Source: Bradyrhizobium yuanmingense | GTDB taxonomy: Bacteria > Pseudomonadota > Alphaproteobacteria > Rhizobiales > Xanthobacteraceae | Reading direction: 5' to 3' | Assembly: GCF_029167105.1 (NCBI RefSeq) | Contig: NZ_JARFML010000006.1 | Span: 217,395-281,394, forward strand | Length of the DNA: 64,000 nucleotides | Part shown: positions 36,756 to 44,720 of the stretch, piece after piece | Layout of the letters: the number at the start of each line of letters is the position of its first letter | How positions within the stretch are numbered: the stretch's first letter is position 1 | Notes under the pieces: generated by a model | Databases searched by the model: none | Seen by the model: the letters and a program-made list of their open reading frames with translations, nothing else | Told to the model about the DNA's origin: nothing | Made by a program: the position numbers and the translations under genes

Positions 36756-37958
36756 ATGCGAGCAAGAAATACTTTCGTCGGCGCGGCCTTCGCGCTTCTG
36801 GCAGGCGGCATGGCTCATTCGGCCCTGGCGCAGGACATCAAGATCGGCGAGATCAACAGCTATTCGTTGCTGCCGGCGTTCACCGAGCCCTATCGCAAGG
36901 GCTGGCAGCTTGCAGTCGAGGAAGTCAACGCGGCCGGCGGCATCAACGGCAAGAAGCTCGTCGTCATCTCCAAGGACGATGGCGGCAAGCCGGCGGACGC
37001 GCAGACCGCGGCCAACGAGCTCGTCTCGAGCGAGGGCGTCGCGATGCTCGCCGGCACGTTCCTGTCGAACATCGGTCTTGCGGTCTCTGACTTCGCCAAC
37101 CAGAAGAAGGTGTTCTTCCTCGCGGCCGAGCCGCTCACGGACGCCATCACCTGGTCCAAGGGCAACAAGTACACTTTCCGCCTGCGTCCCTCCAACTATA
37201 TGCAGGCGGCGATGCTGGTGGAAGCCGCCAGCAAGCTGCCGGCCAAGCGCTGGGCGACGATCGCGCCGAACTACGAGTACGGCCAGTCGGCGGTCGCGGT
37301 GTTCAAGAAGCTGATGTCGGAGAAGCGCCCGGACATCCAGTGGGTCGACGAGCAATGGCCGCCGCAGGGCAAGATCGACGCCGGCCCGGTGGTGCAGGCG
37401 GTTGCCGCCGCCAACCCGGAAGCGATCCTCAATGTCACGTTCGGCGCGGATCTCGTCAAGCTCGTGCGCGAAGGCAACACCCGCGGCCTGTTCAAGGGGC
37501 GCGAGGTCGTCTCCTTCCTGACCGGCGAGCCCGAATATCTCGACCCGCTCAAGGACGAGACGCCGGAGGGCTGGATCGTCACCGGCTATCCCTGGTACTC
37601 GATCAAGACGCCCGAGCATGATGCGTTCCTGAAAGCGTATCAGGCGAAGTACAATGATTATCCGCGGCTCGGTTCGATCGTCGGCTATCAGACCATCAAG
37701 GCATCGGCCGCGATTCTCGCCAAGGCCGGCTCGACCGATCCGGAGAAGCTGATTGCCGCTGCGGAAGGGCTGTCCATGCCATCGCCGTTCGGCGAGATCA
37801 CCTTCCGCAAGATCGACCACCAGTCGACGCTCGGGGCCTTCGTCGGCAAGACCGCACTTAAGGACGGCAAGGGCGTGATGGTGGATTCGTCCTACAAGAA
37901 GGGCGCGGACTATCTGCCCAGCGATGCCGAAGTCGCGAAGCTGCGCCCGAAGGATTGA
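36756..37958 (+). CDS. Branched-chain-type ABC transporter periplasmic binding protein
   Basis: A 400-residue protein with a signal peptide (residues 1-26, ending SALAQD). The LivJ/LivK-type fold is shown by KIGEINSYSLLPAFTEPYRKGWQLAVEEVNAAGG-like blocks and LVVISKDDGG. A good ribosome site (CTGGAGGTTGGG) precedes the ATG. The binding pocket cannot be read directly. Transporters of this class also carry aromatic acids and N-heterocycles, and this operon position suggests nicotinate or a hydroxylated derivative. A long hairpin repeat separates it from the permease gene. Confidence 0.85.
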   Translation: MRARNTFVGAAFALLAGGMAHSALAQDIKIGEINSYSLLPAFTEPYRKGWQLAVEEVNAAGGINGKKLVVISKDDGGKPADAQTAANELVSSEGVAMLAGTFLSNIGLAVSDFANQKKVFFLAAEPLTDAITWSKGNKYTFRLRPSNYMQAAMLVEAASKLPAKRWATIAPNYEYGQSAVAVFKKLMSEKRPDIQWVDEQWPPQGKIDAGPVVQAVAAANPEAILNVTFGADLVKLVREGNTRGLFKGREVVSFLTGEPEYLDPLKDETPEGWIVTGYPWYSIKTPEHDAFLKAYQAKYNDYPRLGSIVGYQTIKASAAILAKAGSTDPEKLIAAAEGLSMPSPFGEITFRKIDHQSTLGAFVGKTALKDGKGVMVDSSYKKGADYLPSDAEVAKLRPKD

Positions 37959-37969
37959 TCGTTCTCTAT

Positions 37970-38102
37970 CTCTCCCTCTCCCGCTCTTCGCGGGGAGAGG
38001 GTCGGGGTGAGGGGCTCTCTCCACGCCCCGCGCTCGTGGAGAGAGCCCCTCACCCGGATCGCAAGGGCGATCCGACCTCTCCCCGCAAGAGCGGGGAGAG
38101 GT
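37970..38102. repeat. Long hairpin-forming repeat inside the transporter operon
   Basis: CTCTCCCTCTCCCGCTCTTCGCGGGGAGAGG at the left pairs with itself and with CCTCTCCCCGCAAGAGCGGGGAGAGG at the right. GGGGTGAGGGGCTCTCTCCA pairs with GGAGAGAGCCCCTCACCC in between. It is a known rhizobial intergenic element. Placed between binding-protein and permease genes, it could lower downstream expression or protect the upstream mRNA. Confidence 0.75.
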
Positions 38103-38129
38103 GAAATTCAGACCTAACCCGGACCGCCG

Positions 38130-40019
38130 ATGGCCTTTTACGTCGTACAGTTTCTGACCGGTCTCGCCAGCGCAGCGTCGCTGTTCCTGGTGGCCTCGGG
38201 CCTGTCGATCATCTTCGGCGTGACCCGGATCGTGAATTTCGCGCATGGCGCCTTCTACATGATCGGCGCCTACATCGCCTTCACGCTGACCGAGCGCCTG
38301 TCCGGCGCGTTCGGCTTCTGGGGCGGCATCGTGCTGGCCGCGTTCGCGGTGGCGCTGATCGGCGTCATCGTCGAGATGGTGCTGCTCCGACGCATCTATC
38401 ATGCGCCCGAGCTGTTTCAGCTGCTCGCGACCTTCGGCCTGACCTTGATGGTCGAGGATCTCGTCGTGCTGATCTGGGGGCCGGACGATCTCGTCGGCCG
38501 CCGCGCGCCGGGCTTCAGGGGCGCCATCGATTTCTTCGGCCAGAACATTCCGAGCTACGACCTGTTCCTGATCGTGCTCGGACCCGTCGTGCTCGGCATT
38601 CTCTGGCTGCTGTTCCAGCGCACGCGCTGGGGCGTGCTGGTGCGCGCGGCGACGCAGGACCGCGACATGGTGGCAGCCCTCGGCGTCAATCAAAAATGGC
38701 TGTTCACGAGCGTGTTCGCCGTCGGCGTCTTCCTCGCAGCGCTCGGCGGCGCGCTTCAGATCCCGCGCGATGCGGTGCATCACGCCATGGATCTGCGGAT
38801 CATCGTCGAGGTCTTCGTCGTGGTCGTGATCGGCGGCCTCGGCAGCATCGTCGGCGCTTTCGTCGCGGCGGTGCTGGTCTCCGAGCTGAATGCCTTCGGC
38901 ATCCTGATCTTCCCGAAGATCTCCATCATCCTGGTTTTCCTGGTGATGGCGGTGGTGCTGATCGTGCGTCCCTGGGGCCTGTTCGGCAAGCCGGAGGCGG
39001 CCGCGCGCAAGACGCCGGGTCTCACCGTCAATCCCTGGCGGCCGCTGACCTCGAACGAGCGGCTGATGGCGCTTGCGGCGCTGATCGTCGCAGCGATGCT
39101 GCCGCTGTTCGCCGGCAACTATCTGCTGACCGTGGGCTCGGAGATCGCGATTTTCGTGATCTTCGCCGTCAGCCTTCACTTCCTGATGTCGGTCGGCGGC
39201 CTCGCATCGTTCGGGCACGCCGCCTATTTCGGCCTGGGCGCCTATGGCATCGCCTTCCTCGCCAAGATGGCGGGACTGCCGATGATCGTCTGCCTGCTGC
39301 TCGGGCCGCTGCTCGGCTGCATGGGCGCGGCGGTGTTCGGCTTCTTCGCGGTGCAGCTCTCCGGCGTCTATTTCGCGATGCTGACGCTCGCCTTCGCGCA
39401 GATCGTCTGGTCGATCGCGTTCCAGTGGGTGAACGTGACCGGCGGCGACAACGGCATTCTCGGCCTCTGGCCATCGAGCTGGGCGGCAAGTCCGTCGCGC
39501 TTCTATTGGCTTTCGCTCGGCGTCGCGGCGCTGGTGACCGTCGCGCTGCGGGCCATGGTGTTCTCGCCGTTCGGCTACGCGCTTCGTGCCACGCGCGACT
39601 CAGGTCTGCGCAGCGAAGCCATCGGCATCGATGCCAAGCGGATCCAGTGGACCGCCTTCGTGATTGCCGGCACGACCGCCGGCATCGGCGGCGCACTGTT
39701 CGCCTACCTCAAGGGCAGCGTGTTCCCCGACAATCTCGGCATCTCGCTGTCGGTCGACGCGCTGGTGATGGTGCTGCTCGGCGGCGTCGAGACGGTGTCG
39801 GGCGCGGTGATCGGCGCCATCGTCTACAAGGCTTTGAACATCTGGCTGGTGAGCCAGACCGATCTGTCGAAGCTCGTGCTCGGGGGCTTCATCATGCTGA
39901 TCGTCGTCGTCTTCCCCAAGGGCATCGTCGGCACGCTGGAGATGCTGGCGCAGCGCCGCAAGAAAGCCTCGCCGCCGGGATCACCCTTGCTCGCCAAGCC
40001 GATCGAGTCTGCCGAATGA
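38130..40019 (+). CDS. Fused LivH-LivM permease of the branched-chain-type ABC transporter
   Basis: A 629-residue membrane protein. Residues 1 to about 290 are LivH-like (ASGLSIIFGVTRIVNFAHGAFYMIGAYIAF; GGLGSIVGAFVAAVLV). Residues from about 320 are LivM-like (SVGGLASFGHAAYFGLGAYGIAF; RATRDSGLRSEAIGIDAKRIQW; GGVETVSGAVIGA). Normally these are two genes; the fusion preserves both permease halves, with about 16 helices. It forms the membrane channel for the solute delivered by the upstream binding protein. The livG start overlaps its stop as ATGA. Confidence 0.9.
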   Translation: MAFYVVQFLTGLASAASLFLVASGLSIIFGVTRIVNFAHGAFYMIGAYIAFTLTERLSGAFGFWGGIVLAAFAVALIGVIVEMVLLRRIYHAPELFQLLATFGLTLMVEDLVVLIWGPDDLVGRRAPGFRGAIDFFGQNIPSYDLFLIVLGPVVLGILWLLFQRTRWGVLVRAATQDRDMVAALGVNQKWLFTSVFAVGVFLAALGGALQIPRDAVHHAMDLRIIVEVFVVVVIGGLGSIVGAFVAAVLVSELNAFGILIFPKISIILVFLVMAVVLIVRPWGLFGKPEAAARKTPGLTVNPWRPLTSNERLMALAALIVAAMLPLFAGNYLLTVGSEIAIFVIFAVSLHFLMSVGGLASFGHAAYFGLGAYGIAFLAKMAGLPMIVCLLLGPLLGCMGAAVFGFFAVQLSGVYFAMLTLAFAQIVWSIAFQWVNVTGGDNGILGLWPSSWAASPSRFYWLSLGVAALVTVALRAMVFSPFGYALRATRDSGLRSEAIGIDAKRIQWTAFVIAGTTAGIGGALFAYLKGSVFPDNLGISLSVDALVMVLLGGVETVSGAVIGAIVYKALNIWLVSQTDLSKLVLGGFIMLIVVVFPKGIVGTLEMLAQRRKKASPPGSPLLAKPIESAE

Positions 40020-40807
40020 GCGTCGCACCTCCACTTCTCGCGGTCGAAGGCCTGACCAAATCCTATGGCGGCATCCATGCCGTGCGCGGCGTCTCGTTCT
40101 CGTTGCGGGCCGGCGAGATCCTGGCGCTGATCGGGCCGAACGGCGCAGGCAAAAGCACCTGCTTCGATATGCTCAACGGCCAGAACATGCCTGACAGCGG
40201 GCACGTTCGCCTGCTGGGCGAGGAGATCACCGGCCGGAAGCCGCGGGAGGTCTGGCGGCTCGGCGTCGGCCGCACATTCCAGATCACCGCGACCTTCGCC
40301 ACCATGACCGTGCGCGAGAACGTGCAGGTCGCGCTGATCTCGCACGGCAAGCAGCTGTTCAATCTGTTCGGCTCGGCGCCGAAGTTCGATCGCGGCGAGG
40401 CCGGCCGCCTGCTCGAGCTGGTCGGCATGGGCGGCTATGCGGACCGTCCCTGCGGCGAGCTTGCCTATGGCGATCTCAAGCGGCTCGAGCTTGCGGTTGC
40501 GCTCGCCAACCAGCCCAAACTGCTGCTGATGGACGAGCCGACGGCCGGCATGGCACCGCGCGAGCGCGTCGAACTGATGCGGCTGACCGCGCGCATTGCC
40601 CGGGAAAAATCCATCGGCGTTCTCTTCACCGAGCACGACATGGACGTGGTGTTCGAGCATGCCGACCGCATCCTCGTGCTCAACCGCGGGACGTTGATCG
40701 CGGAGGGCTCGCCGGCGGAAGTGCGCGGCAATCCCCAGGTACAGGCGGTCTATCTCGGCGAGGGCCTGGTCTACGATTCCCGCCACCGCGAGGGAGCCTC
40801 CACATGA
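40016..40807 (+). CDS. LivG-type ABC transporter ATPase
   Basis: 263 residues with Walker A GPNGAGKST, the LivG-type C-motif region LAYGDLKRLELAVALA (a variant of LSGG, as usual in some of these proteins) and Walker B LLLMDEPTAGMAP. The switch His lies in FTEHDMDVVFEHADRI. It powers the fused permease together with LivF. The start overlaps the permease stop (ATGA) and its own stop overlaps livF (ATGA), so all are cotranslated. Confidence 0.9.
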   Translation: MSVAPPLLAVEGLTKSYGGIHAVRGVSFSLRAGEILALIGPNGAGKSTCFDMLNGQNMPDSGHVRLLGEEITGRKPREVWRLGVGRTFQITATFATMTVRENVQVALISHGKQLFNLFGSAPKFDRGEAGRLLELVGMGGYADRPCGELAYGDLKRLELAVALANQPKLLLMDEPTAGMAPRERVELMRLTARIAREKSIGVLFTEHDMDVVFEHADRILVLNRGTLIAEGSPAEVRGNPQVQAVYLGEGLVYDSRHREGAST

Positions 40808-41508
40808 AGCTCACGGTGCAGGACCTCAACAGCCATTATGGTCCGGCGCATATCCTGTTCGACATCGGCTTCGAGGTCGGCGAGGGCGAGGTCGTGGCAC
40901 TGCTGGGACGCAACGGCGCCGGCAAGTCGACGACGTTCCGCTCGATCGTCGGCCTCGTCGCGCAGCGCTCCGGCCGCATCACGTTCGAGGGCAAGGACGT
41001 CTCGACGAAACCGACGCACGAGATCGTGCGCGAGGGCCTCGGCTACGTGCCGGAGGAGCGGCGCATCTTCACGGACCTGACCGTCGAGGAAAACCTCGAA
41101 GTCGGCCGCCAGCCGAAGCGTCCGAACGCGCCGCACTGGACGCGCGAAAAGCTGTTCGCGCTGTTTCCAAACCTGGGCGAGATGAAGAACCGCCCGGGCG
41201 GACGAATGAGCGGCGGCGAGCAGCAGATGCTCACCATCGCGCGCACGCTGATGGGCAATCCCTCGCTGGTGCTGCTGGACGAGCCGTCGGAGGGCCTGTC
41301 GCCGAAGATCGTGGAGCAGATGGTCGATGCCATCCTGACCATGAAGAAGGAAGGCGTCAGCATCGTCGTCTCCGAGCAAAATCTGCATTTCGCGCGGCTG
41401 ATTTCGGATCGCGCCTACATCATCGAGCGCGGCCGCATCTGCTTCGGCGGCACCATGGCCGAGCTCGACGCGCGCCCGGATATCCGCGACGCGCATCTGT
41501 CGTTGTGA
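40804..41508 (+). CDS. LivF-type ABC transporter ATPase
   Basis: 234 residues with Walker A GRNGAGKST, signature MSGGEQQMLTIARTL and Walker B LVLLDEPSEGLSP, plus VSEQNLHFARLISDRAYIIERG containing the switch region (Gln in place of the usual His). It pairs with LivG. This is the last transporter gene; a marR gene follows after 24 bases and probably belongs to the same transcript. Confidence 0.9.
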   Translation: MKLTVQDLNSHYGPAHILFDIGFEVGEGEVVALLGRNGAGKSTTFRSIVGLVAQRSGRITFEGKDVSTKPTHEIVREGLGYVPEERRIFTDLTVEENLEVGRQPKRPNAPHWTREKLFALFPNLGEMKNRPGGRMSGGEQQMLTIARTLMGNPSLVLLDEPSEGLSPKIVEQMVDAILTMKKEGVSIVVSEQNLHFARLISDRAYIIERGRICFGGTMAELDARPDIRDAHLSL

Positions 41509-41532
41509 GGCAAGGGGAAGGGCTGCGAACGG

Positions 41533-41988
41533 ATGGCGAGAAGCGTTGCGGCAAAGAAAAGTGTCAAACCGGCGAAACCGCCTTACGTGCTCGACGAACA
41601 GGTCGGCTTCATCCTGCGCCAGGTCTGGCAGCGCCACAGCTCGATCTTCGCCCGCGACATCGGCACCAATCTGACGCCGACGCAATGGGCGGCGCTGTCG
41701 AAATTGGCCGAGACCGGGCCGTGCTCGCAGAATCAGCTCGGGCGCCTGACGGCGATGGACGTCGCGACCATCAAGGGCGTGATCGATCGTCTCACCGCGC
41801 GCGGCCTCACCGAGACGAGCCAGGATCCCGAGGACGGCCGCCGCCTGCTGGTGAGCCTGACCCGCGCCGGACAGCAGCTTGCCGAAAAGCTGGCGCCGAA
41901 CGCGCTGGCGATCACCCGCGAGACGCTGGCGCCGCTCGAGGCGAAAGAGCGCGAGACGCTGATGATGCTGCTCAACAAGCTCAGGTGA
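41533..41988 (+). CDS. MarR-family transcriptional regulator
   Basis: A 151-residue winged-helix protein: helices VGFILRQVWQRHSSIFAR, LTPTQWAALSKLAE, recognition helix region LTAMDVATIKGVIDRLTARGL and wing SQDPEDGRRLLVSLT. MarR proteins act as dimers on palindromes and release DNA when they bind aromatic acids. NicR/BpsR of Pseudomonas and Bordetella are MarR proteins that sense 6-hydroxynicotinate. By position it is the best candidate to bind the TTNGTAYACNAA sites of this cluster; this is inference. Confidence 0.85.
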   Translation: MARSVAAKKSVKPAKPPYVLDEQVGFILRQVWQRHSSIFARDIGTNLTPTQWAALSKLAETGPCSQNQLGRLTAMDVATIKGVIDRLTARGLTETSQDPEDGRRLLVSLTRAGQQLAEKLAPNALAITRETLAPLEAKERETLMMLLNKLR

Positions 41989-41996
41989 AGGTTTCG

Positions 41997-42083
41997 TAGG
42001 GCGGGCAAGGCGAACCCTGCCCGCCATCCTTTTTCGAGTCGCAAAAATCGTGGGCACGGCGCTTCGCGCCTTTTGCCCACCCT
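41997..42083. repeat. Two adjacent short inverted repeats (GGGCGGGCAAGG and GTGGGCACGGCGC families)
   Basis: GGGCGGGCAAGG pairs with CCCTGCCCGCC, and GTGGGCACGGCGC pairs with GCGCCTTTTGCCCAC around a TTCG loop. Both are frequent intergenic sequences of Bradyrhizobium. They follow the marR stop, where they may mark the end of the transporter operon. Confidence 0.65.
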
Positions 42084-42150
42084 AGCGCAGTTGAACAAGG
42101 TGCCGGAACTGGCGACTAACCTCGATGAAGGGGTTATCGAGGTTTTGGTC

Positions 42151-42540
42151 ATGAGAGTTGCGAGACGCATTGCGGTTGTCTTGAGTTTTGGTGCCGTGCT
42201 CGTCGGCGCAAGCGCTGCCGCCTTGGCGGCGCAGCCTTACGAAGGCTTCTGGGCCTCGACCAAAAAGGACTGTCGCGACGACGACAGTCCCAACCGCATG
42301 AGCATCGAGGGCGGCAATCGCCTCTACTGGTACGAGACGCGGTGCCGCGCCAGCGAGATCACGGCCGACGGCAGGCTCGGCTGGAAAATGAAGCTGGCCT
42401 GCGAAGGCGAGGGCGAAAAATCTCGCTCCAATCCTCGCGTCTCTGTCGCTGCGGATGGCAGGCTGGTGATGGACAACGGTCCAGTTGGGCGGGCCAAGCG
42501 CCAGACCTATGTGCGCTGTGAGATTGCGAAGAAGCGCTGA
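42151..42540 (+). CDS. Small secreted protein with four cysteines, unknown function
   Basis: 129 residues. A signal peptide (MRVARRIAVVLSFGAVLVGASAAALAA) precedes QPYEGFWASTKKDC. The mature part of about 100 residues has cysteines in KKDC, ETRC, KLAC and YVRC, which could form two disulfides, and several aromatic residues. Such small lipocalin-like or trypsin-inhibitor-like periplasmic proteins are common in Bradyrhizobium, but I do not recognise a family. The ATG at 42151 is preferred because upstream codons are not protein-like. Confidence 0.65.
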   Translation: MRVARRIAVVLSFGAVLVGASAAALAAQPYEGFWASTKKDCRDDDSPNRMSIEGGNRLYWYETRCRASEITADGRLGWKMKLACEGEGEKSRSNPRVSVAADGRLVMDNGPVGRAKRQTYVRCEIAKKR

Positions 42541-42544
42541 TCTC

Positions 42545-43246
42545 TCACGTCTTTCCCGGCCATTTGGCGCGGTAGCGGATTTCGCTGCCGTCACCAAGCC
42601 GCCGCCACGTTCCGAATTCCGGCGTATGCGGCGCCCGGGCCGTCAAGTCGCTCGGATAGATCCGGCTCGGCTGGCCCTGGATGTTGACGGCGAGCTGCCG
42701 GTGCGAGGTTCGAAACGCCAGCTCGACTTCGCCGGCGATAACCGCCTGGTCGCCGTCGCGATAGAACGCGGCCGGACTGACTTCGCCCGGCATGGTGTTG
42801 AGGTCAGTCTGCAATTCGATGGTGATGCCCTGCGCTGATGTCGGCACTGTAATCCCTGCCGGAAAGCGCACCTCGAACACGAGCAGGGGATTGGCGCCGT
42901 TGCGGTTGAGCCAGGGCGTTGCGGTCGCGTATGCGTACGCAATGTAGGCGCCGAGGCCGGCGGTGCAGAGCAGGGCGAGCATGCCGAGCGACTTCAAGCT
43001 GTTCCGCGCGACGCCGCCGACGCCTGCGTCCTGCCCTGCATCTTTGCCTGAACGCGTCACGAGCCAATTGGCGAGAACCGCGCCGGCGATCGCGCCCATG
43101 GGCGAGTAGACGAACAGTCCCAGCAGACCCGATGTGATCGGATCTGCCCGGTCGTCGGCACCGAGCAGGGAGAACAGCACAAAGATCGCGATATAGCCCG
43201 CCACCGCGCCAGCGACGCCGACGGCGATCCGTGATGAGTTCTTCAT
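42545..43246 (-). CDS. Membrane protein with a soluble C-terminal domain, unknown function
   Basis: 233 residues from ATG 43246 (MKNSSRIAVGVAGAVAGYI). Three hydrophobic helices (about residues 8-28, 42-65 and 86-106) are followed by about 120 residues in the periplasm or cytoplasm with LLVFEVRFPAGI and a beta-rich end (GTWRRLGDGSEIRYRAKWP). No family was recognised. A similar C-terminal pattern is seen in rhizobial hypothetical proteins. Convergent with the secreted protein gene, 4 bases apart. Confidence 0.6.
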   Translation of the reverse strand: MKNSSRIAVGVAGAVAGYIAIFVLFSLLGADDRADPITSGLLGLFVYSPMGAIAGAVLANWLVTRSGKDAGQDAGVGGVARNSLKSLGMLALLCTAGLGAYIAYAYATATPWLNRNGANPLLVFEVRFPAGITVPTSAQGITIELQTDLNTMPGEVSPAAFYRDGDQAVIAGEVELAFRTSHRQLAVNIQGQPSRIYPSDLTARAPHTPEFGTWRRLGDGSEIRYRAKWPGKT

Positions 43247-43370
43247 GTCTCGCTCGATGGTCAACAATGAACTGCCGCCGCCGAGGGCTGCCTGCGTTAG
43301 ACGCAACAGGCTTGCGACTTGTTCAATGCCTTCGAGGGACAATGCGGAGCGGCGGGCCGCTCGGGCCGCA

Positions 43371-44567
43371 TCACTTCGCCACCACCTCCGGCACCTTGCC
43401 GGCCGGCGGCGTGTTGCGGCTGCGCTGGGTGCGCACGATGCCGTCGATGATGGTCATGCCGATGCCGGGGAGGTCGCCGAGCTGGACGCTCTCCAGGATG
43501 TTCTTGCCCGGCGAGTGCTGGGCCTTGTCCATGATGACGAAGTCGGCGGAGCGGCCGACCTCGATCAGGCCGCAATCGAGCTGACGCATCCGCGCGGTGT
43601 TGCCGGTGGCAAGGCAGAATGCGATCTCGGCCGGGAGGTCGCCGAGCGAGGACAGCATCGAGACCATGCGCAGAATGCCGAGCGGCTGCACGCCGGAGCC
43701 GGCGGGTGCGTCGGTGCCGAGGATGACGCGGTGCAGGTCGCCCATCTCGCGGGCGGTGCGCAGCGTGAACAGCGCCGAGCGCTCATTGCCATTGTGCACG
43801 AGCTCGAGACCGCGCTTGCAACCCTCGCAGATGCAGCGGATCTGGTCGTCGGGCAGGGCGGTGTGGCCGCCATTGATGTGGCCGACCACGTCGGTGTCGG
43901 CCTCCAGCACCACGTCCTTGTCGATCAGCCCGGAGCCGGGGATCGACGGGCCGCCGGTGTGGATGGTGCTCTGGATACCGTATTTGCGCGCCCAGCCGAC
44001 CATTTTCCGCGCCGTCGGGCCGTCCTTGACGCCGCCGAGGCCGACCTCGCCGAGCAGCTTGACGCCGTTCGCCGCCATCTCCTTGAAGTCTTCTTCCACC
44101 ATCTCGCATTCGATCACCGGCGCGCCGGCGTGAACCTTCACGCCGCCGGGACGCAAGGTCCAGAATGCGCGCTGGGCGAACACGGCCATGGCCTTGAGGC
44201 CGACGACGTCGCGGGGGCGGCCGGGCATGTGCACCTCGCCGGCGGAGATCATGGTGGTGACGCCGCCGTGGAGATAGCTGTCGATCCAGTTGATCTGGTT
44301 CTGACGCGGCGTCCAGTCGCCGGCGACAGGGTGGACGTGGCTGTCGATCAGGCCCGGCGCCACTGTGGTGCCGTTGGCGTCGACGATGGTGGTGGCGCCT
44401 TCGGTATTGACGTCCTTGAAGCGGCCGATCGCGCTGATCTTACCGTTCTCGGCGACGATGGTGTCGCCGTCCAGGATCGGCTTTTCCAAAGCGCCGGACA
44501 GGATCAGGCCGATATTGCGGATCACCAGCTTGGAGGGTCCGGTGGCCTGGGGTGCGTCATGCGCCAT
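43371..44567 (-). CDS. ena: Enamidase (amidohydrolase of reductive nicotinate catabolism)
   Basis: A 398-residue amidohydrolase. Metal ligands by pattern: His77 and His79 (DSHVHP), Glu174 (GEVGLG), His203 (IHTGG), His230 (HINGG) and Asp286 (GTDAP). The blocks GDWTPRQNQINWIDSYLHGGVTTMISAGEVHMPGRP and SRNTPPA closely follow the Fe-Zn enamidase of Eubacterium barkeri as I remember it. That enzyme hydrolyses tetrahydro-6-oxonicotinate to 2-formylglutarate and ammonia. Glu in place of the more usual carboxylated Lys is a further fit. Divergent from the ferredoxin-NADP reductase gene, with two shared operator copies between them. Confidence 0.82.
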   Translation of the reverse strand: MAHDAPQATGPSKLVIRNIGLILSGALEKPILDGDTIVAENGKISAIGRFKDVNTEGATTIVDANGTTVAPGLIDSHVHPVAGDWTPRQNQINWIDSYLHGGVTTMISAGEVHMPGRPRDVVGLKAMAVFAQRAFWTLRPGGVKVHAGAPVIECEMVEEDFKEMAANGVKLLGEVGLGGVKDGPTARKMVGWARKYGIQSTIHTGGPSIPGSGLIDKDVVLEADTDVVGHINGGHTALPDDQIRCICEGCKRGLELVHNGNERSALFTLRTAREMGDLHRVILGTDAPAGSGVQPLGILRMVSMLSSLGDLPAEIAFCLATGNTARMRQLDCGLIEVGRSADFVIMDKAQHSPGKNILESVQLGDLPGIGMTIIDGIVRTQRSRNTPPAGKVPEVVAK

Positions 44568-44641
44568 GGAAGGGGCTCCTTATTCCTACTGCAACGCTTC
44601 CGATCTTGGGCAGCCTTGACCGCGGGATCAAGCCGGATTAT

Positions 44642-44672
44642 TCATTAGTATACGAATGATCGTGTACAAACG
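44642..44672. promoter_or_regulatory. Double operator between enamidase and ferredoxin-NADP reductase, sites 3 and 4
   Basis: A palindrome CATTAGTATACGAATG (44643-44658, one mismatched pair) is followed directly by a second site read inverted as TTTGTACACGAT (44659-44670). Both fit TTNGTAYACNAA, like 33576-33591 and 33728-33747. They lie about 75 bases upstream of the enamidase start and 50-60 bases upstream of the reductase start. Confidence 0.7.
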
Positions 44673-44720
44673 ACGCAGCTGCCGGCCTCGGAACCGCAAT
44701 CGACGCGACAGGAAGGTGAG

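Noticed and set aside
36375..39218. Open frame of 947 codons on the minus strand across hnr-operon genes
   Set aside because: It covers three clear plus-strand genes and a repeat, and its text shows no known domain, so it is treated as non-coding.
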